Shown: positions 9,066-19,415, counted from the first letter of the stretch. The stretch is 64,000 nt of DNA from Shewanella sp. MTB7 (GCF_027571385.1 NZ_CP085636.1:5070501-5134500), one strand, 5' to 3'. Translations and numbers: made by a program. Notes: a model not told the origin generated them from the sequence alone.

Positions 9066-9857
9066 ATGAAAAAATTATCCTTAATCAGCACTCTCAACCT
9101 CATTACTCCCTTGAGTTTGGTAGCACTGTTTTTTACGCCAACCGGTTTTGCTCAGCAGTGGGATGGTGAAACTCAAGATATGTCTGACCCACTCGCGGTA
9201 TACACTCAAGCGGGTGTGGGCGTTGCTAACCAAGGGATTAACTTAAAAATAGGCAACGCCTATGACACCGGAGATATAGATACCATGGCGATGAACATCG
9301 TCGAACTAAAAGGCGTAGGCGGTGACAGCCTTGGTCTAGATGGTAATAACTCTATCAACAACTTACGTTTTCGTAACTTCAACTTAGACAAAACCAATGG
9401 CCGCGGCTCGCAAGTTGATGTGAACTGGGACTTTAATACCAACCTAGGAAGTGCATCTTACAGTTTTATTCAAGCACTGCCGGCATTGGGTCCACTTCAA
9501 CTTTATCCACTTGCAGGCATAGGCGTCACTCTTACCGATACTGCAGTCATTAGAGGCGATGAAAATCCAGTTGGTAGCGTGGGATACGCCATTCCATCAA
9601 GCTTTGCAGTGGTGGGGACTTATGCAAAAATTGCCATCACAGATAAAATCTGGCTTAACTATAACCCCATGTATATGACCACGTTAAACAGCAACCAATA
9701 TATGTCGGATATGATGGATGGTTTTTACCACGAAGTGGTGGCCAGTTATCAGATAAATCCCAGACAAAATATTCGATTCTTCGTTAACTATGCAGCAACT
9801 GAATTTAATAAAGATAACAATATTGACTGGCGAATTGAGTTTAACCACCAGTTTTAA
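9066..9857 (+). CDS. Predicted outer-membrane beta-barrel protein
   Basis: 263 residues, signal peptide ending TGFA-QQW, then alternating amphipathic strands and a terminal FNHQF. The C-terminal phenylalanine and strand pattern point to an outer-membrane barrel. I do not recognise the family. It follows the sulfatase gene by 99 bp and could be co-transcribed with it, perhaps helping entry or exit of amphipathic substrates; that is inference. A long hairpin follows the gene. Confidence 0.65.
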   Translation: MKKLSLISTLNLITPLSLVALFFTPTGFAQQWDGETQDMSDPLAVYTQAGVGVANQGINLKIGNAYDTGDIDTMAMNIVELKGVGGDSLGLDGNNSINNLRFRNFNLDKTNGRGSQVDVNWDFNTNLGSASYSFIQALPALGPLQLYPLAGIGVTLTDTAVIRGDENPVGSVGYAIPSSFAVVGTYAKIAITDKIWLNYNPMYMTTLNSNQYMSDMMDGFYHEVVASYQINPRQNIRFFVNYAATEFNKDNNIDWRIEFNHQF

Positions 9858-9871
9858 TCATAAACTATCAT

Positions 9872-9921
9872 AGAGATGCTCAAAATGCCCATCTAACGCT
9901 ATAGGCATTTTGAGCATCTCT
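9872..9921 (+). terminator. Long hairpin after the outer-membrane protein gene
   Basis: An 18-bp perfect stem (AGAGATGCTCAAAATGCC at 9872-9889, complement at 9904-9921) with a 14-nt loop. No clear T-run follows, so factor-independent termination is uncertain, but the stem is very stable. Confidence 0.55.
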
Positions 9922-10053
9922 GTTACAGAAAACCGATCTGATTAACCCAATTATCAATGTCGATCTCTTGATAAAATTCTAAATTTCTGGTTTAATCGAA
10001 ATATAAAGTTGTTTCGATAGCGACAAATTAGGCACGACATCAAAGGCATTATT

Positions 10054-11514
10054 ATGAGTAACATGAACGTTCAGTTAGTGGATAAACAGATCACCGATGA
10101 ATTGTGTGAATGGTCAATTATGCACGGTATTGCCTTTAAAAATAGTGATGGCACCGCAAGGCACTGTCCATTCAGTATTGCACCTATTTCTATGAAACGA
10201 CATGTTTATCAGCATTTATTGAAAGTGACTCCCTTACTCACCAAATTGATCAGCCGGGTGTCTGAAGATCATTTATTTCTGCAGTCATCATTGAGTAAGA
10301 TGGCGAAAGCAGATCCATTTTTCGAACGTTTAATGATGCTACATCACCAGATCCATGGGATTAAAGGTCAGCCATTATCTCCGGCTCGCCAGCCGCTGCT
10401 GCTGATGAGAACCGATTATATGGATGACCGTCAGCAAGGAGCTAAAGTCATTGAATTCAATGGTATTGCAGCAGGTATGGGGCCATTTGGTAAACGGATC
10501 ACTCAGTTGCACCAATTTATGCAAAACCAATGGCCAGAGATCTATCATGACTGGGCTGAATCTCTTGAGGCAATCTCTGCCGACAACAACTGCCTTGAAC
10601 AATTAGCTGACGCTATTGTTCACTCTGCACGTAAAATACAAGCAGATTTCAATGAAACAGACCAAGCCACTTTCTTGATGATTGTGCAGCGGCATGAAGA
10701 CAATGTTTACGATCAGCACCTGCTTGAAGTTGAACTTAGAAAACAAGGCATTAGAACCGTTAGACGAACCTTTGATGAGCTGGCATCTCAAGTGTATACA
10801 GGTGAAAGAGAAAGGCTAATGCTTAGAGGGGTCGGCACTGTTGACGTGGTTTACCTACGTGCTGGTTATCAATATATGGACTATTTTGCTCCCCAATTGC
10901 GTGAAGATATCTGCTGTCAAACATTAAGCCAAACACGAGCCTTTATCGAGCAACATAATGTTGCTGTTAACGCGACAGTAAGCCAGCAGCTAGCAACCAG
11001 CAAAACAATGCAGATGATATTGACTATGATGCCTGAACAGGAGTTTGCCCCTTGGGGGCTTTCTCTAGAGGAAGTGAGGCTAGTGAAAACCGTATTGGCT
11101 GAAATGTTACCTATCAATCAAGATGTTATCTCATGGTTTGCATCCGAAGCAGATCAAAATGAATGGGTTTTAAAAAACCAAGGGGAAGGTGGAGGTCATT
11201 GTATCTTTGGCAATGAGATCAGTGACAAGCTTAGTCAACTGAAAGTTGGTCAGTATGATGCCTGGGCACTAATGAAACGCTTGCATCCACACGAGCGTGA
11301 ACGTCCAACCATTGCAGTACGTGATGGTGAACAGATAAAAGTCGATGACTTAGTCAGTGAAATTGGTTTGTTTACTGCTTTTTTTAATGGTGAACCAGTG
11401 ACTGAATTGGATGGTTATGCGGGTTACCTAGTACGAAGCAAGCCAGCAAAAGAGAATGAGGGCGGTGTACACAGTGGTCAAGGAATTTTAGATTCTATCA
11501 CCTTGGTTGATTAG
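10054..11514 (+). CDS. Glutathione synthetase, eukaryotic-type (ATP-grasp) homologue
   Basis: 486 residues, the size of eukaryotic glutathione synthetases (about 474) and much longer than bacterial GshB (about 316). Signatures of the eukaryotic type include VDVVYLRAGYQYMDY, the glycine-rich ATP loop VLKNQGEGGGHCIFGNEI, and the C-terminal lid with LVRSKPAKENEGGV. The family joins gamma-glutamylcysteine (or a related dipeptide) to glycine. No glutamate-cysteine ligase lies nearby, so the true substrate is open: glutathione, or another peptide ligation. AAAGG precedes the ATG. Hairpins bracket the gene, suggesting it is transcribed alone. Confidence 0.8.
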   Translation: MSNMNVQLVDKQITDELCEWSIMHGIAFKNSDGTARHCPFSIAPISMKRHVYQHLLKVTPLLTKLISRVSEDHLFLQSSLSKMAKADPFFERLMMLHHQIHGIKGQPLSPARQPLLLMRTDYMDDRQQGAKVIEFNGIAAGMGPFGKRITQLHQFMQNQWPEIYHDWAESLEAISADNNCLEQLADAIVHSARKIQADFNETDQATFLMIVQRHEDNVYDQHLLEVELRKQGIRTVRRTFDELASQVYTGERERLMLRGVGTVDVVYLRAGYQYMDYFAPQLREDICCQTLSQTRAFIEQHNVAVNATVSQQLATSKTMQMILTMMPEQEFAPWGLSLEEVRLVKTVLAEMLPINQDVISWFASEADQNEWVLKNQGEGGGHCIFGNEISDKLSQLKVGQYDAWALMKRLHPHERERPTIAVRDGEQIKVDDLVSEIGLFTAFFNGEPVTELDGYAGYLVRSKPAKENEGGVHSGQGILDSITLVD

Positions 11515-11527
11515 ATATCATTTGAAC

Positions 11528-11561
11528 AGACTACCAGAACTTCAGGAAGCTCTGGTAGTCT
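11528..11561 (+). terminator. Hairpin after the glutathione synthetase-like gene
   Basis: AGACTACCAGA and TCTGGTAGTCT form an 11-bp stem 14 bp after the stop; the inner ACTTC/AAGC part extends it. Only a short T-poor tail follows. A second hairpin (TTTGGGAA/TTTCCCAAA) lies at 11591-11610, between the convergent genes. Confidence 0.5.
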
Positions 11562-11660
11562 ACTTCATGCAACGGCTTTGCTGACTTCTATTTGGGAAGG
11601 TTTTCCCAAATCTTGCCCAAATACAGTATCCCTAAAAATATGCTCAATATACGAGATTAT

Positions 11661-13019
11661 TTAAATATCCTTAATACTTATTTGGCTATTTATTTTTTCA
11701 GTAGTGGAAAAATTAGCTGAACTGGTTGTCTCTAATGTTAACCCTCTTGTTTCTGGGGCCATCAATACTGAAATAACTAAGCCAAACAGAGATATTGCCG
11801 CACCGACTAATAAGGTAGATGAAATACCATAACTCGCCATAAATAAAGGTAAACCATAAGTAGAAACTATGGTGCCAATACGGCTAAAAGACATCACAGC
11901 ACCAATAGCTGACGCTCTAATTTCTGTTGGGAAAAGCTCATTGGGATAGAGCCACTGTAAAATACCAGGGCCTCCAGAGAAGAAGGCATAAACAGCAAAA
12001 GCTCCTACAATTAACCATATACTGGGATTAGGTACGGTTCCAAGAAGTGCCAGAGAAGCAGTCATTATACCGAAACTACCGATTAACAGTGGTCGACGAC
12101 CAATTGAGTTCAGCCAATACATGGCAGGGATGCAACCAGCCATAAAAAATATACTGATAACGATATTACCGATAGCCGAGTCTTTTCCTTCTGAAAAACC
12201 TAATTGGTCAATTATTTGAGGTCCAAATGTATATATAGCAAACATAGGAATGACCTGACAAGTCCATATCGTACCAATAAATATAATTCGCTTTAAATAT
12301 ATAGGTTCAAAAAGCTTACTGTATTTTGTTTCTTCAGCCGCTTCAAAACTAATATCAACATTTGGGCCAAAGAACTTATGCATTATTTCACGGCATTCAT
12401 CAACCCGACCTTTTTTAAGTAACCACCGTGGAGACTCTGGTAGATGATAACGACCAAATAGAATTATGATACAGGGAATAATGGCACTACCAAACATCCA
12501 TCTCCAACCATCTTGAACATCGTAAAGGAGGTAGCCAACCATATTGGCTGCGGTAGCACCTATGTACCACATTGCTGCGATGAAACCCATAGTGAATGCC
12601 CGCTGTTTCGTCGGTGAAAATTCGGCAACCATAGAGGTAGCAATGGGGTAATCAGCACCAATAACGATACCAATTAAGAAACGTAAAACAACCAGTTCAA
12701 TGGGCGATGAAATAAACATAGTCGCAAATGAAAGTACAGCAATGGCTATGATATTAATCATGAACATTTTTTTACGACCAAATATATCAGCTACGTAACC
12801 AAATAGGGCGGTACCAATAAATAGACCCGCTAATGTGGCTGCACCAACTAACCCTATCCATTGGGTATCTAACTCTAGTTCAGGGGTCAGCTGCTGGAGT
12901 GCAAGTCCAATAATGACTAATACATAGCCATCTAAAAATGGCCCACCGCTACCCCAAAGCATTATTTTTCTATGCAGTGGAGTGAATTCCATATTATCGA
13001 AGTTTGTTCTTGGTTTCAT
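11661..13019 (-). CDS. MFS transporter, metabolite:proton symporter type
   Basis: About 452 residues with 12 predicted membrane segments in two six-helix halves. The first helix has FLDGYVLVIIGLALQQL and loop 2-3 has the MFS signature GYVADIFGRKKMF; a second GRRPLL motif lies in the other half. It resembles metabolite or sugar:H+ symporters. The ATG at 13019 is preferred over a TTG five codons upstream because it is preceded by TGGTGGTAATTAGC. It lies downstream of fixX on the same strand but 325 bp away, beyond a palindrome, so it probably has its own promoter. The substrate is unknown; a carnitine-related compound is only a positional guess. Confidence 0.8.
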   Translation of the reverse strand: MKPRTNFDNMEFTPLHRKIMLWGSGGPFLDGYVLVIIGLALQQLTPELELDTQWIGLVGAATLAGLFIGTALFGYVADIFGRKKMFMINIIAIAVLSFATMFISSPIELVVLRFLIGIVIGADYPIATSMVAEFSPTKQRAFTMGFIAAMWYIGATAANMVGYLLYDVQDGWRWMFGSAIIPCIIILFGRYHLPESPRWLLKKGRVDECREIMHKFFGPNVDISFEAAEETKYSKLFEPIYLKRIIFIGTIWTCQVIPMFAIYTFGPQIIDQLGFSEGKDSAIGNIVISIFFMAGCIPAMYWLNSIGRRPLLIGSFGIMTASLALLGTVPNPSIWLIVGAFAVYAFFSGGPGILQWLYPNELFPTEIRASAIGAVMSFSRIGTIVSTYGLPLFMASYGISSTLLVGAAISLFGLVISVLMAPETRGLTLETTSSANFSTTEKINSQISIKDI

Positions 13020-13276
13020 GCTAATTACCACCAAATATATTTATTAAAATCTATGTGATTGCGCCAATGGATATATTAACGAACTGAATACACACAACAA
13101 GTCACATTAATACTACGCACTATAAATATAAAAACGGTGATAAAGACAATATTTCAGATAATTTAAAAGTGAAAATTAAACATTTGAGATCTAAAACACC
13201 ATATTTAAATTTACAACTTTATTTTCATTCAGCCAAATAACAAATAGAATTAATTACATTTAAATTTCACAACGAG

Positions 13277-13304
13277 AAATAGTTGAAATTAATTTCAACT
13301 ATTT
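13277..13304. terminator. 28-bp perfect palindrome between fixX and the MFS gene
   Basis: AAATAGTTGAAATT followed directly by its complement, then GTTTTTAATC on the plus strand. It lies 40 bp beyond the fixX stop. It may end fix transcription or be a dyad operator; the T-run is on the plus side, so a minus-strand terminator is not certain. The rest of 13020-13343 is AT-rich with no gene seen. Confidence 0.45.
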
Positions 13305-13343
13305 GTTTTTAATCATGCGTTAATATACTATTTACTTTCGATA

Positions 13344-13631
13344 TTACCCATATCGGTATTCAACGCCAAATGTTCCTCGAGGATATTCCCATTTTTCTAA
13401 TATGGTATCACCGCATAAAAACTTACACGTACCACATTCTAAACAACCTGCAGAGTCAAATCGAATCGTTCCGTCCTCTTCAAGTTTATATAAACCTGCA
13501 GGACAAGCATTTATGAGCTTACGATACTCATTCATATTAGGGTTATCTTTTAAGATAATATGTGAATGCCCTTCGTCTACGTAGAATTTATTGACGCTCA
13601 ATTTAACATCTACATTAACTTTTTCGGTCAT
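13344..13631 (-). CDS. fixX: Ferredoxin-like protein FixX
   Basis: 95 residues. Cysteines in NACPAGLYK and GCLECGTCKFLCG (about residues 43-73) match the FixX ferredoxin, which carries an iron-sulfur cluster and takes electrons from the FixABC complex. The start overlaps the fixC stop by 4 bp, showing translational coupling. In carnitine-reducing enterobacteria FixABCX is thought to feed electrons to crotonobetainyl-CoA reductase. Confidence 0.93.
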   Translation of the reverse strand: MTEKVNVDVKLSVNKFYVDEGHSHIILKDNPNMNEYRKLINACPAGLYKLEEDGTIRFDSAGCLECGTCKFLCGDTILEKWEYPRGTFGVEYRYG

Positions 13632-14920
13632 ATCGAAGTGACTCCTTTAATGCCATCTTTAAGCAGGTTCATGTAACCTACCTCTTTACAATGTTTCATA
13701 ATGGTCTTACGCAGTGGTTGCGATTCGCGACCATCAACAGTAAACAAACTTTCCATTATGTCGGCAACCATCTTCGGATACTGGTTAAAGATCCGTGGAG
13801 TCTCCATAAAAGCTGGTAGGTTTTTATACAGTTTCAGATCTTTCATCAGGAAGCTCTCTTCCAAAAGAGTCTGATATGAAGATAAACCCGCTGCACTAAA
13901 ATCATTAGTTTCACGCGCGGCTAAAACTGCTTTAGCCGCCGCTTCTCCTGAGGCTATGGCAAGATCCATACCGCGAACTGTATAGCCAATATTTAAACAG
14001 AAACCTGCAGCATCTCCGGTGATCAATACGCCATCATCGACCAATTTAGGCACCATGTTCAATCCGGCTTCAGGTACCACATGACCCGAATACTCAAGTA
14101 GCTTACCACCTTCAATCAATGGCTTAATCATTGAGTGGTTTTTGAAATCTTCCAACATTTGCGGAACGGTTTTATTTGAACTGCCTATATCGTGTAATCC
14201 ACAAACGATCCCCAGTGACACTGAAGTTTTGTTGGTGTAAATAAAGCCGCCGCCCATCAAACCATTTGCAGGTGAGCCAGCGAATAACCAAGCCGCACCT
14301 TCATCATCGCAGAGATTAAATCTGTCCTGAATGACCTCTTTTGGCAGTTCAATCAACTCTTTTACGCCTACGGCCATTACGCCAGCACTAACTTTAGGCT
14401 TTATCATGCCTAGTTTTTCACCCAGCACGGGGTTAACCCCCTCAGCCAATATGACTGCCTTAGCCAGCAACTCATCACCGTCAGCTCGAACACCAATAAC
14501 TTTTCCATCTTTGGTGATCAACTCATCAACGCGAATACCGCTAATAAACTGGGCACCCACCTCTTCAGCTTTCGCCATCAACCATTGGTCAAAATCCCCT
14601 CTTAATACAGTATAAGATTCTTGAACAGAGGTTTGTGCTCGACCATTATGATAATCTAAAGTGACACCGGTATCATCGGTTAAGAAGGTCACTTTCTCTT
14701 TGGTCACTCTTCTTTCTATTGGTGCTTCTTTAGCAAAACCAGGCATAATTTTCTCTAGGCTATGGGCATAGAGTCGGCCTCCTGTCATGTTCTTACTTCC
14801 GGCAAAATTACCACGCTCAATAACGAGGACGTCCGCTCCCTCTTTTGCTAAAACATATGCGGCAACGCATCCTGCAAGCCCTGCTCCAACGATAATCGCG
14901 TCAAATACATCTTCTGACAT
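13628..14920 (-). CDS. fixC: FixC, flavoprotein-quinone oxidoreductase subunit
   Basis: 430 residues. It begins with a dinucleotide-binding fold (DAIIVGAGLAGCVAAYVLAKEGADVLVIERG, residues 6-36) and has the FAD motif GVLITGDAAGFCLN near residue 290-305. It is the ETF-quinone oxidoreductase-like subunit of the FixABCX electron bifurcation/transfer complex. It lacks its own iron-sulfur domain, which FixX supplies. The gene sits about 90 bp after fixB and overlaps fixX. Confidence 0.93.
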   Translation of the reverse strand: MSEDVFDAIIVGAGLAGCVAAYVLAKEGADVLVIERGNFAGSKNMTGGRLYAHSLEKIMPGFAKEAPIERRVTKEKVTFLTDDTGVTLDYHNGRAQTSVQESYTVLRGDFDQWLMAKAEEVGAQFISGIRVDELITKDGKVIGVRADGDELLAKAVILAEGVNPVLGEKLGMIKPKVSAGVMAVGVKELIELPKEVIQDRFNLCDDEGAAWLFAGSPANGLMGGGFIYTNKTSVSLGIVCGLHDIGSSNKTVPQMLEDFKNHSMIKPLIEGGKLLEYSGHVVPEAGLNMVPKLVDDGVLITGDAAGFCLNIGYTVRGMDLAIASGEAAAKAVLAARETNDFSAAGLSSYQTLLEESFLMKDLKLYKNLPAFMETPRIFNQYPKMVADIMESLFTVDGRESQPLRKTIMKHCKEVGYMNLLKDGIKGVTSI

Positions 14921-15010
14921 ACAAATTTACTCTTCACATAGTTTTGGTATTAACACCGGGCTTATGTTCACTCGGTATTTGCTGGAGAGGCAAAACGCCC
15001 CGCGCTTAAA

Positions 15011-15955
15011 TTAACTTTTAAAGGCGTTGATCAGTGCCGGAACCACCTTATTTAAGTCACCGACAATGCCGTAATCCACATATTGGAAAATAGGCGCATT
15101 CTTATCTTTGTTGACCGCCAGAATCGTCTGAGAGCCTAATGCACCCACCATGTGCTGGATCTGGCCAGATATCCCAAGAGCCAAATAAATTTCCGGCTTT
15201 AACATAACACCAGAGACACCGATATAACGCTCACGCTCCATCCACTTTTCTGTTTCAGCAATCGGTCGAGAACAGCCTAGCTCAGCACCTAGAGCCTCAC
15301 CGAGCTCCGCTGCCATTTGCAGATTCTCTTGTTTACCAATACCGCTACCAATTGCAATAACGCGCTTAGCCTTACCTAAGTCGACACTTTCACCTTGCTT
15401 AGCACGGCGCTCGATACACCTAATAGCAGCTTTAGGTTCAACAAATGCAACTGAAATAGCTTCACCAGTTTTTGAGGTATCGACTTCAACCGCTTCAAAT
15501 ACACCATTCCCAAGCGTCACTATCGCAATGGATGATGTGATTTTCTCTTCGCCTATGGCCAAACCGCCATAAACCATATGCTTAGCTGTGACACCGTCAG
15601 CCACAGTGACTTCAGAGACATCATTGATAACACCGGCATTAAGTTGTACACCTAATTTAGCCGCCAATGCTTTACCGCGCTTAGTGGCGCCTAGCAGCAT
15701 TAAAGTTTGAGGGTCACCATTAGAGATGATCTGAGCTATGGTAGCCGCGTAATCTTCAACTATTTTACTGGACTCTTTTTCGCCCAAATAATACACATGG
15801 CTTGCACCCAATGAGTACGCCTTGCTAATCTCATCTTCAGATCCCAGTACAAAAGCCGACACTTTTTCGCCTAACTGAACACCAGCGGCGATAACTTCAG
15901 GTAAACGGGAGGCGACATCGCTAAATACCCATACACTAGACAGTTTGCTCATCAT
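15011..15955 (-). CDS. fixB: FixB, electron transfer flavoprotein alpha subunit
   Basis: 314 residues. The C-terminal FAD domain carries the ETF-alpha pattern (VIAIGSGIGKQENLQMAAELGEALGAELGCSRPIAE, then ALGISGQIQHMVG and AVNKDKNAPIF). It pairs with FixA as a flavin-containing heterodimer. Two adjacent ATG codons (15955, 15952) follow AAGGGAAAGA; either could be used. It lies 8 bp downstream of fixA. Confidence 0.93.
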   Translation of the reverse strand: MMSKLSSVWVFSDVASRLPEVIAAGVQLGEKVSAFVLGSEDEISKAYSLGASHVYYLGEKESSKIVEDYAATIAQIISNGDPQTLMLLGATKRGKALAAKLGVQLNAGVINDVSEVTVADGVTAKHMVYGGLAIGEEKITSSIAIVTLGNGVFEAVEVDTSKTGEAISVAFVEPKAAIRCIERRAKQGESVDLGKAKRVIAIGSGIGKQENLQMAAELGEALGAELGCSRPIAETEKWMERERYIGVSGVMLKPEIYLALGISGQIQHMVGALGSQTILAVNKDKNAPIFQYVDYGIVGDLNKVVPALINAFKS

Positions 15956-15963
15956 TCTTTCCC

Positions 15964-16737
15964 TTAATTAAGTGCTTTACGCAGGTGATCTGCAAATGCA
16001 GCGATTTGTGCTTCATCATCACCATCGATAATGATCTTCTTACGATCGCTTTGTTTTGGCGCCAATACTGATACTGATTCAACCAGAACAGGTATCTCAG
16101 CAAGTTCGAGATCGTCGACACTTAACTTAGTCACCGGCTTTCTAGCGGCTGCCAAAATAGTCTTCATTGATGGGATAGATGGCTCATTGATATCGGTGGA
16201 AACTGAGATAACTGCTGGTAACGTGATCTCCAATACTTCCACTTCATCGTCTAAGGATCTTTCTACGGTAAGTTTACCGTCTTGGACTGAAATGATTTTA
16301 CTTACGGCATTGATGGTCGCGACGCCCAGTAACTCACCGAGCTGTAAACCCACTTGTTGGGCATATAAGTCACCAGAACCATCACCACAAATAATCAAGT
16401 CAAAACCATTTTTCTGCGCAGCAGCAGCTAAAACTCGAGCGGTTTGATGGGGAAGCGCCTGTTCAAATTTATCGTCAACGACCACAGTTAATTCATCGGG
16501 TCCACGAGAGAGAATATCTTTACGGGCTTTAGGATTGTCTAAAGCCTTACCGCCTATACTTAGCGCCGTAATACAACACTCACCAACCATTGCCTTGATT
16601 CCGACAGCGGCTTCTACTGCATTGAGATCAAACTGATTGATCTTCGGTGCTGCTTTACTCATGTCTAGAACACCGCCAGCTTTCACTGCGATATCTTGCT
16701 CTTCAGGAACTAATTTGTAACACGTAATAATTTTCAT
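15964..16737 (-). CDS. fixA: FixA, electron transfer flavoprotein beta subunit
   Basis: 257 residues, first gene of fixABCX. It has the ETF-beta fold, with [26 protein letters not shown] (about residues 115-140) and the recognition-loop region [20 protein letters not shown] precedes the ATG. The promoter should lie in the region shared with caiT, which contains a CRP-like site and a LysR-box array. Confidence 0.93.
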   Translation of the reverse strand: MKIITCYKLVPEEQDIAVKAGGVLDMSKAAPKINQFDLNAVEAAVGIKAMVGECCITALSIGGKALDNPKARKDILSRGPDELTVVVDDKFEQALPHQTARVLAAAAQKNGFDLIICGDGSGDLYAQQVGLQLGELLGVATINAVSKIISVQDGKLTVERSLDDEVEVLEITLPAVISVSTDINEPSIPSMKTILAAARKPVTKLSVDDLELAEIPVLVESVSVLAPKQSDRKKIIIDGDDEAQIAAFADHLRKALN

Positions 16738-17006
16738 TATTTCTCCAGTTTAGACATTACACACTTCTAAATTTAGTTTATGGCTATATTCTCAAGGAAC
16801 TCACCGATACAACCTCAGATAATGCTTTGACGGTCAAACCGCTGCATAATTATTATTTGTTGCCAATCTAACGTATCAATAACTTCAATATATCGATTTT
16901 ATAGATACACTTATTATGCCTACATTATATTCTAAATCTGAAGTTTAAAAGCGTGCGGGTTATTAATACTTATTGCTTCATCAGATTGGACAATTATAAG
17001 ACCAGA

Positions 17007-17266
17007 ATTAGCAATGCTAATGTTATACTGGTCACACTTATTAAGAGTTGTTACTTCTAACATCTTTAGTGTTTCTAACGTTACTATTAGCAACTCTAAT
17101 AATCGTTAAGTTTAGGCATGAACCAGCCTTAACCTTAGCACTTTCAACTATAAAAGTAATAACCATATCAGCTCTGCTAATAGCACAACCCAGTACTTAT
17201 AATATTAATATTAGCCCTACTAATAAGCATCTTTAGTAGTACTAATATTACTATTAGAAATATTGT
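17007..17266. promoter_or_regulatory. Array of TTAG-N5-CTAA dyads in the fixA-caiT divergent region
   Basis: Five exact TTAG-N5-CTAA sites (17008-17020, 17066-17078, 17087-17099, 17211-17223, 17233-17245) and at least four degenerate ones (17048-17060, 17135-17147, 17168-17180, 17254-17266). Each exact site is also a T-N11-A dyad, the form bound by LysR-type regulators. Several neighbours are 18-22 bp apart centre to centre, about two helical turns. The GcvA-like LysR gene at 27230 encodes a natural candidate binder. Confidence 0.6.
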
Positions 17267-17519
17267 TTTGTATCATAAAAAATATATTTTACTCCCGTAA
17301 ATTTGGCATTAAAACGTTTATCACCACCAAGCAATAGTAACTATAAAAAAGATTAAAAACAATAAGTTAAAATAAATGTCAAAAGTAAACAACAAACAGC
17401 AACGTCTAATTACTGACAACTTTCAGTCATGTTAAAAAACGATCTCAGGACCATTTTTTGTGATGTGCATATCATTCATTTAGAGGCTATTTATTGCATT
17501 CGCCTCTATTTAAAACGTT

Positions 17520-17535
17520 CGTGATAACGATCACT
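17520..17535. promoter_or_regulatory. CRP-like binding site upstream of caiT
   Basis: CGTGATAACGATCACT has the GTGA-N6-TCAC core intact. It lies about 285 bp upstream of the caiT ATG. A weaker TGA-N8-TCA site (TTGTGATGTGCATATCAT) is about 60 bp before it. CRP is known to activate cai and fix transcription in E. coli. Confidence 0.6.
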
Positions 17536-17820
17536 GTATATGACATTAATGGCGTGCATTATTATTCCGAAAACCAAAAGACATTATTTAATAAGTCACC
17601 ATCATTAAATCATTACCTAAAGTCGATTGGTTAGAAAAAACAAAAGGTACGTTAGGTTATTTAAATTTGCGTCCTTAACCCATTCTTAATAGTTTGCCTT
17701 GAGAGTCGGAACATAACCCCTGACTGACCATAAGCTAATACTAAGTTTGAAAATACACAGATTAAAAAACTTATAAACTTTAAATTTTGTCCTCTTAAAA
17801 TAAGATTGAGATTTATTAAG

Positions 17821-19362
17821 ATGAATAAAAAAACTACCGATGTAGATTCCACTGTAGGAAAGAAGAAGGTTACTATTGACCCGAAAATCTTTTTTCCTTC
17901 ATTGCTTGCCGTCATATTACTGTCATATTTGACAGTAAGAGACTTGGATGCCGCTAATTTAGCTATCAGCGAAGTATTCCACTATCTAACTCACTCTTGG
18001 GGTTGGCTTTTTGAGTGGTACATGGTCTTCATGGGAGCCGGTTGGGCTTGGTTGACCTGGGGACCTTACGCTAACAACCGCTTAGGTCAGGAAAAACCAG
18101 AGTTTAGTACAGCAAGCTGGGTATTTCTGATGTTTGCCTCTTGTACCTCGGCAGCGGTGTTGTTCTGGGGTTCATTAGAGGTTTACTACTATGTTACCTA
18201 TCCCCCTTTTGATATTGAGCCTTTGTCTATTCAAGCCAAAGAGCTAGGACTTGCATATAGTCTATTCCATTGGGGACCTTTACCTTGGATGGGATACGGA
18301 TTCTTTACTGTGGCTTTGGGTTACTTCCTATTTGTAAAGAAAATGGATGTGGTTCGCCCCAGCGGAACCTTAGAGCCAGTTTTAGGTAAATACCACAAAG
18401 GGTTTATCGGTACCTTTATCGATAACGTCTACGTCGTGGCGTTGATTCTAGCCATGGGTACCAGTCTTGGTTTAGCCACACCTCTGGTAACTGAATGTAT
18501 CCAATGGTTATTTGGTATTCCACGTACCCCAGCCGTTGACACTATCGTTATCTCTTCATGGATTGTATTCAACGCAATTTGTGTCGCTTTTGGTCTGACT
18601 AAAGGGATTAAGATCGCTAGTGATTTAAGAAGTTATCTCAGTATTATCATGCTTGTTTGGGTATTCCTTATTGGCGCAACCAGTTTCACTGTGAACTATT
18701 TCACTGACTCTGTGGGCATCATGTTAGAACTACTTCCTCGCATGTTATTCAATACGGCTTCGGTCAGTGAAGGCAGTTTCCCACAAGACTGGACCGTATT
18801 CTACTGGGCTTGGTGGGTCGTGTATGGCATCCAGATGTGTATCTTCCTCGCTAAGATCTCTCGTGGTCGTACTGTACGTGAACTTTGTCTAACTATGGTC
18901 GCTGGTTTGACTGCTTCAACTTGGCTCCTATGGACCATTCTTGGCAGTAACACCATGAATTTGATGAATGAAAATCTCATCAATATGCCGCAACTTATCG
19001 AACAATATGGTGCCGCCAGGGCGATTATCGAAACCTGGGCAGCATTACCCTTTAGTACTGTCACCATGTGGGGCTTCTTCATTCTATGTTTCCTCGCAAC
19101 GGTCACCTTAGTTAATGCCTGTTCTTATACCTTAGCCATGTCCACTTGTAAGGGTGCTGATGCTGATAACGAGCCGCCTATTTGGGTCCGTGTTGGCTGG
19201 TCTGTACTTGTGGGTGTCATAGGTATCGTGCTGTTGTCACTAGGCGGATTGAAACCCCTACAAACAGCAATTATTGCCGGTGGAGCACCGCTAATCATAG
19301 TTAACGTCATGATTATCATCTCTTTCTTAAAAGATGCTCGCAAAAATAAATGGAACTCTTAG
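17821..19362 (+). CDS. caiT: CaiT, L-carnitine/gamma-butyrobetaine antiporter
   Basis: 513 residues from ATG 17821; a TTG five codons earlier is less likely, and CaiT homologues start near here. A BCCT-family protein with 12 predicted membrane segments. Residue-level similarity to E. coli CaiT is high throughout, for example [38 protein letters not shown] segments and the BCCT segment [25 protein letters not shown], which holds the substrate-binding tryptophans. It exchanges external L-carnitine for internal gamma-butyrobetaine, the end product of the pathway. First gene of the plus-strand cai operon. Confidence 0.96.
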   Translation: MNKKTTDVDSTVGKKKVTIDPKIFFPSLLAVILLSYLTVRDLDAANLAISEVFHYLTHSWGWLFEWYMVFMGAGWAWLTWGPYANNRLGQEKPEFSTASWVFLMFASCTSAAVLFWGSLEVYYYVTYPPFDIEPLSIQAKELGLAYSLFHWGPLPWMGYGFFTVALGYFLFVKKMDVVRPSGTLEPVLGKYHKGFIGTFIDNVYVVALILAMGTSLGLATPLVTECIQWLFGIPRTPAVDTIVISSWIVFNAICVAFGLTKGIKIASDLRSYLSIIMLVWVFLIGATSFTVNYFTDSVGIMLELLPRMLFNTASVSEGSFPQDWTVFYWAWWVVYGIQMCIFLAKISRGRTVRELCLTMVAGLTASTWLLWTILGSNTMNLMNENLINMPQLIEQYGAARAIIETWAALPFSTVTMWGFFILCFLATVTLVNACSYTLAMSTCKGADADNEPPIWVRVGWSVLVGVIGIVLLSLGGLKPLQTAIIAGGAPLIIVNVMIIISFLKDARKNKWNS

Positions 19363-19415
19363 GTGAGGCCTTTATGCCCGGCTTTGAGACAACTGATTGT
19401 AATTTAGAGGAATAA

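Noticed and set aside
14331..14615. 94-codon plus-strand frame inside fixC
   Set aside because: Ser/Thr/Pro-rich antisense shadow of a conserved gene.
17048..17236. 62-codon open frame in the fixA-caiT intergenic region
   Set aside because: It coincides with the TTAG-N5-CTAA array, has no ribosome-binding site and shows low-complexity composition; the operator reading explains it better.
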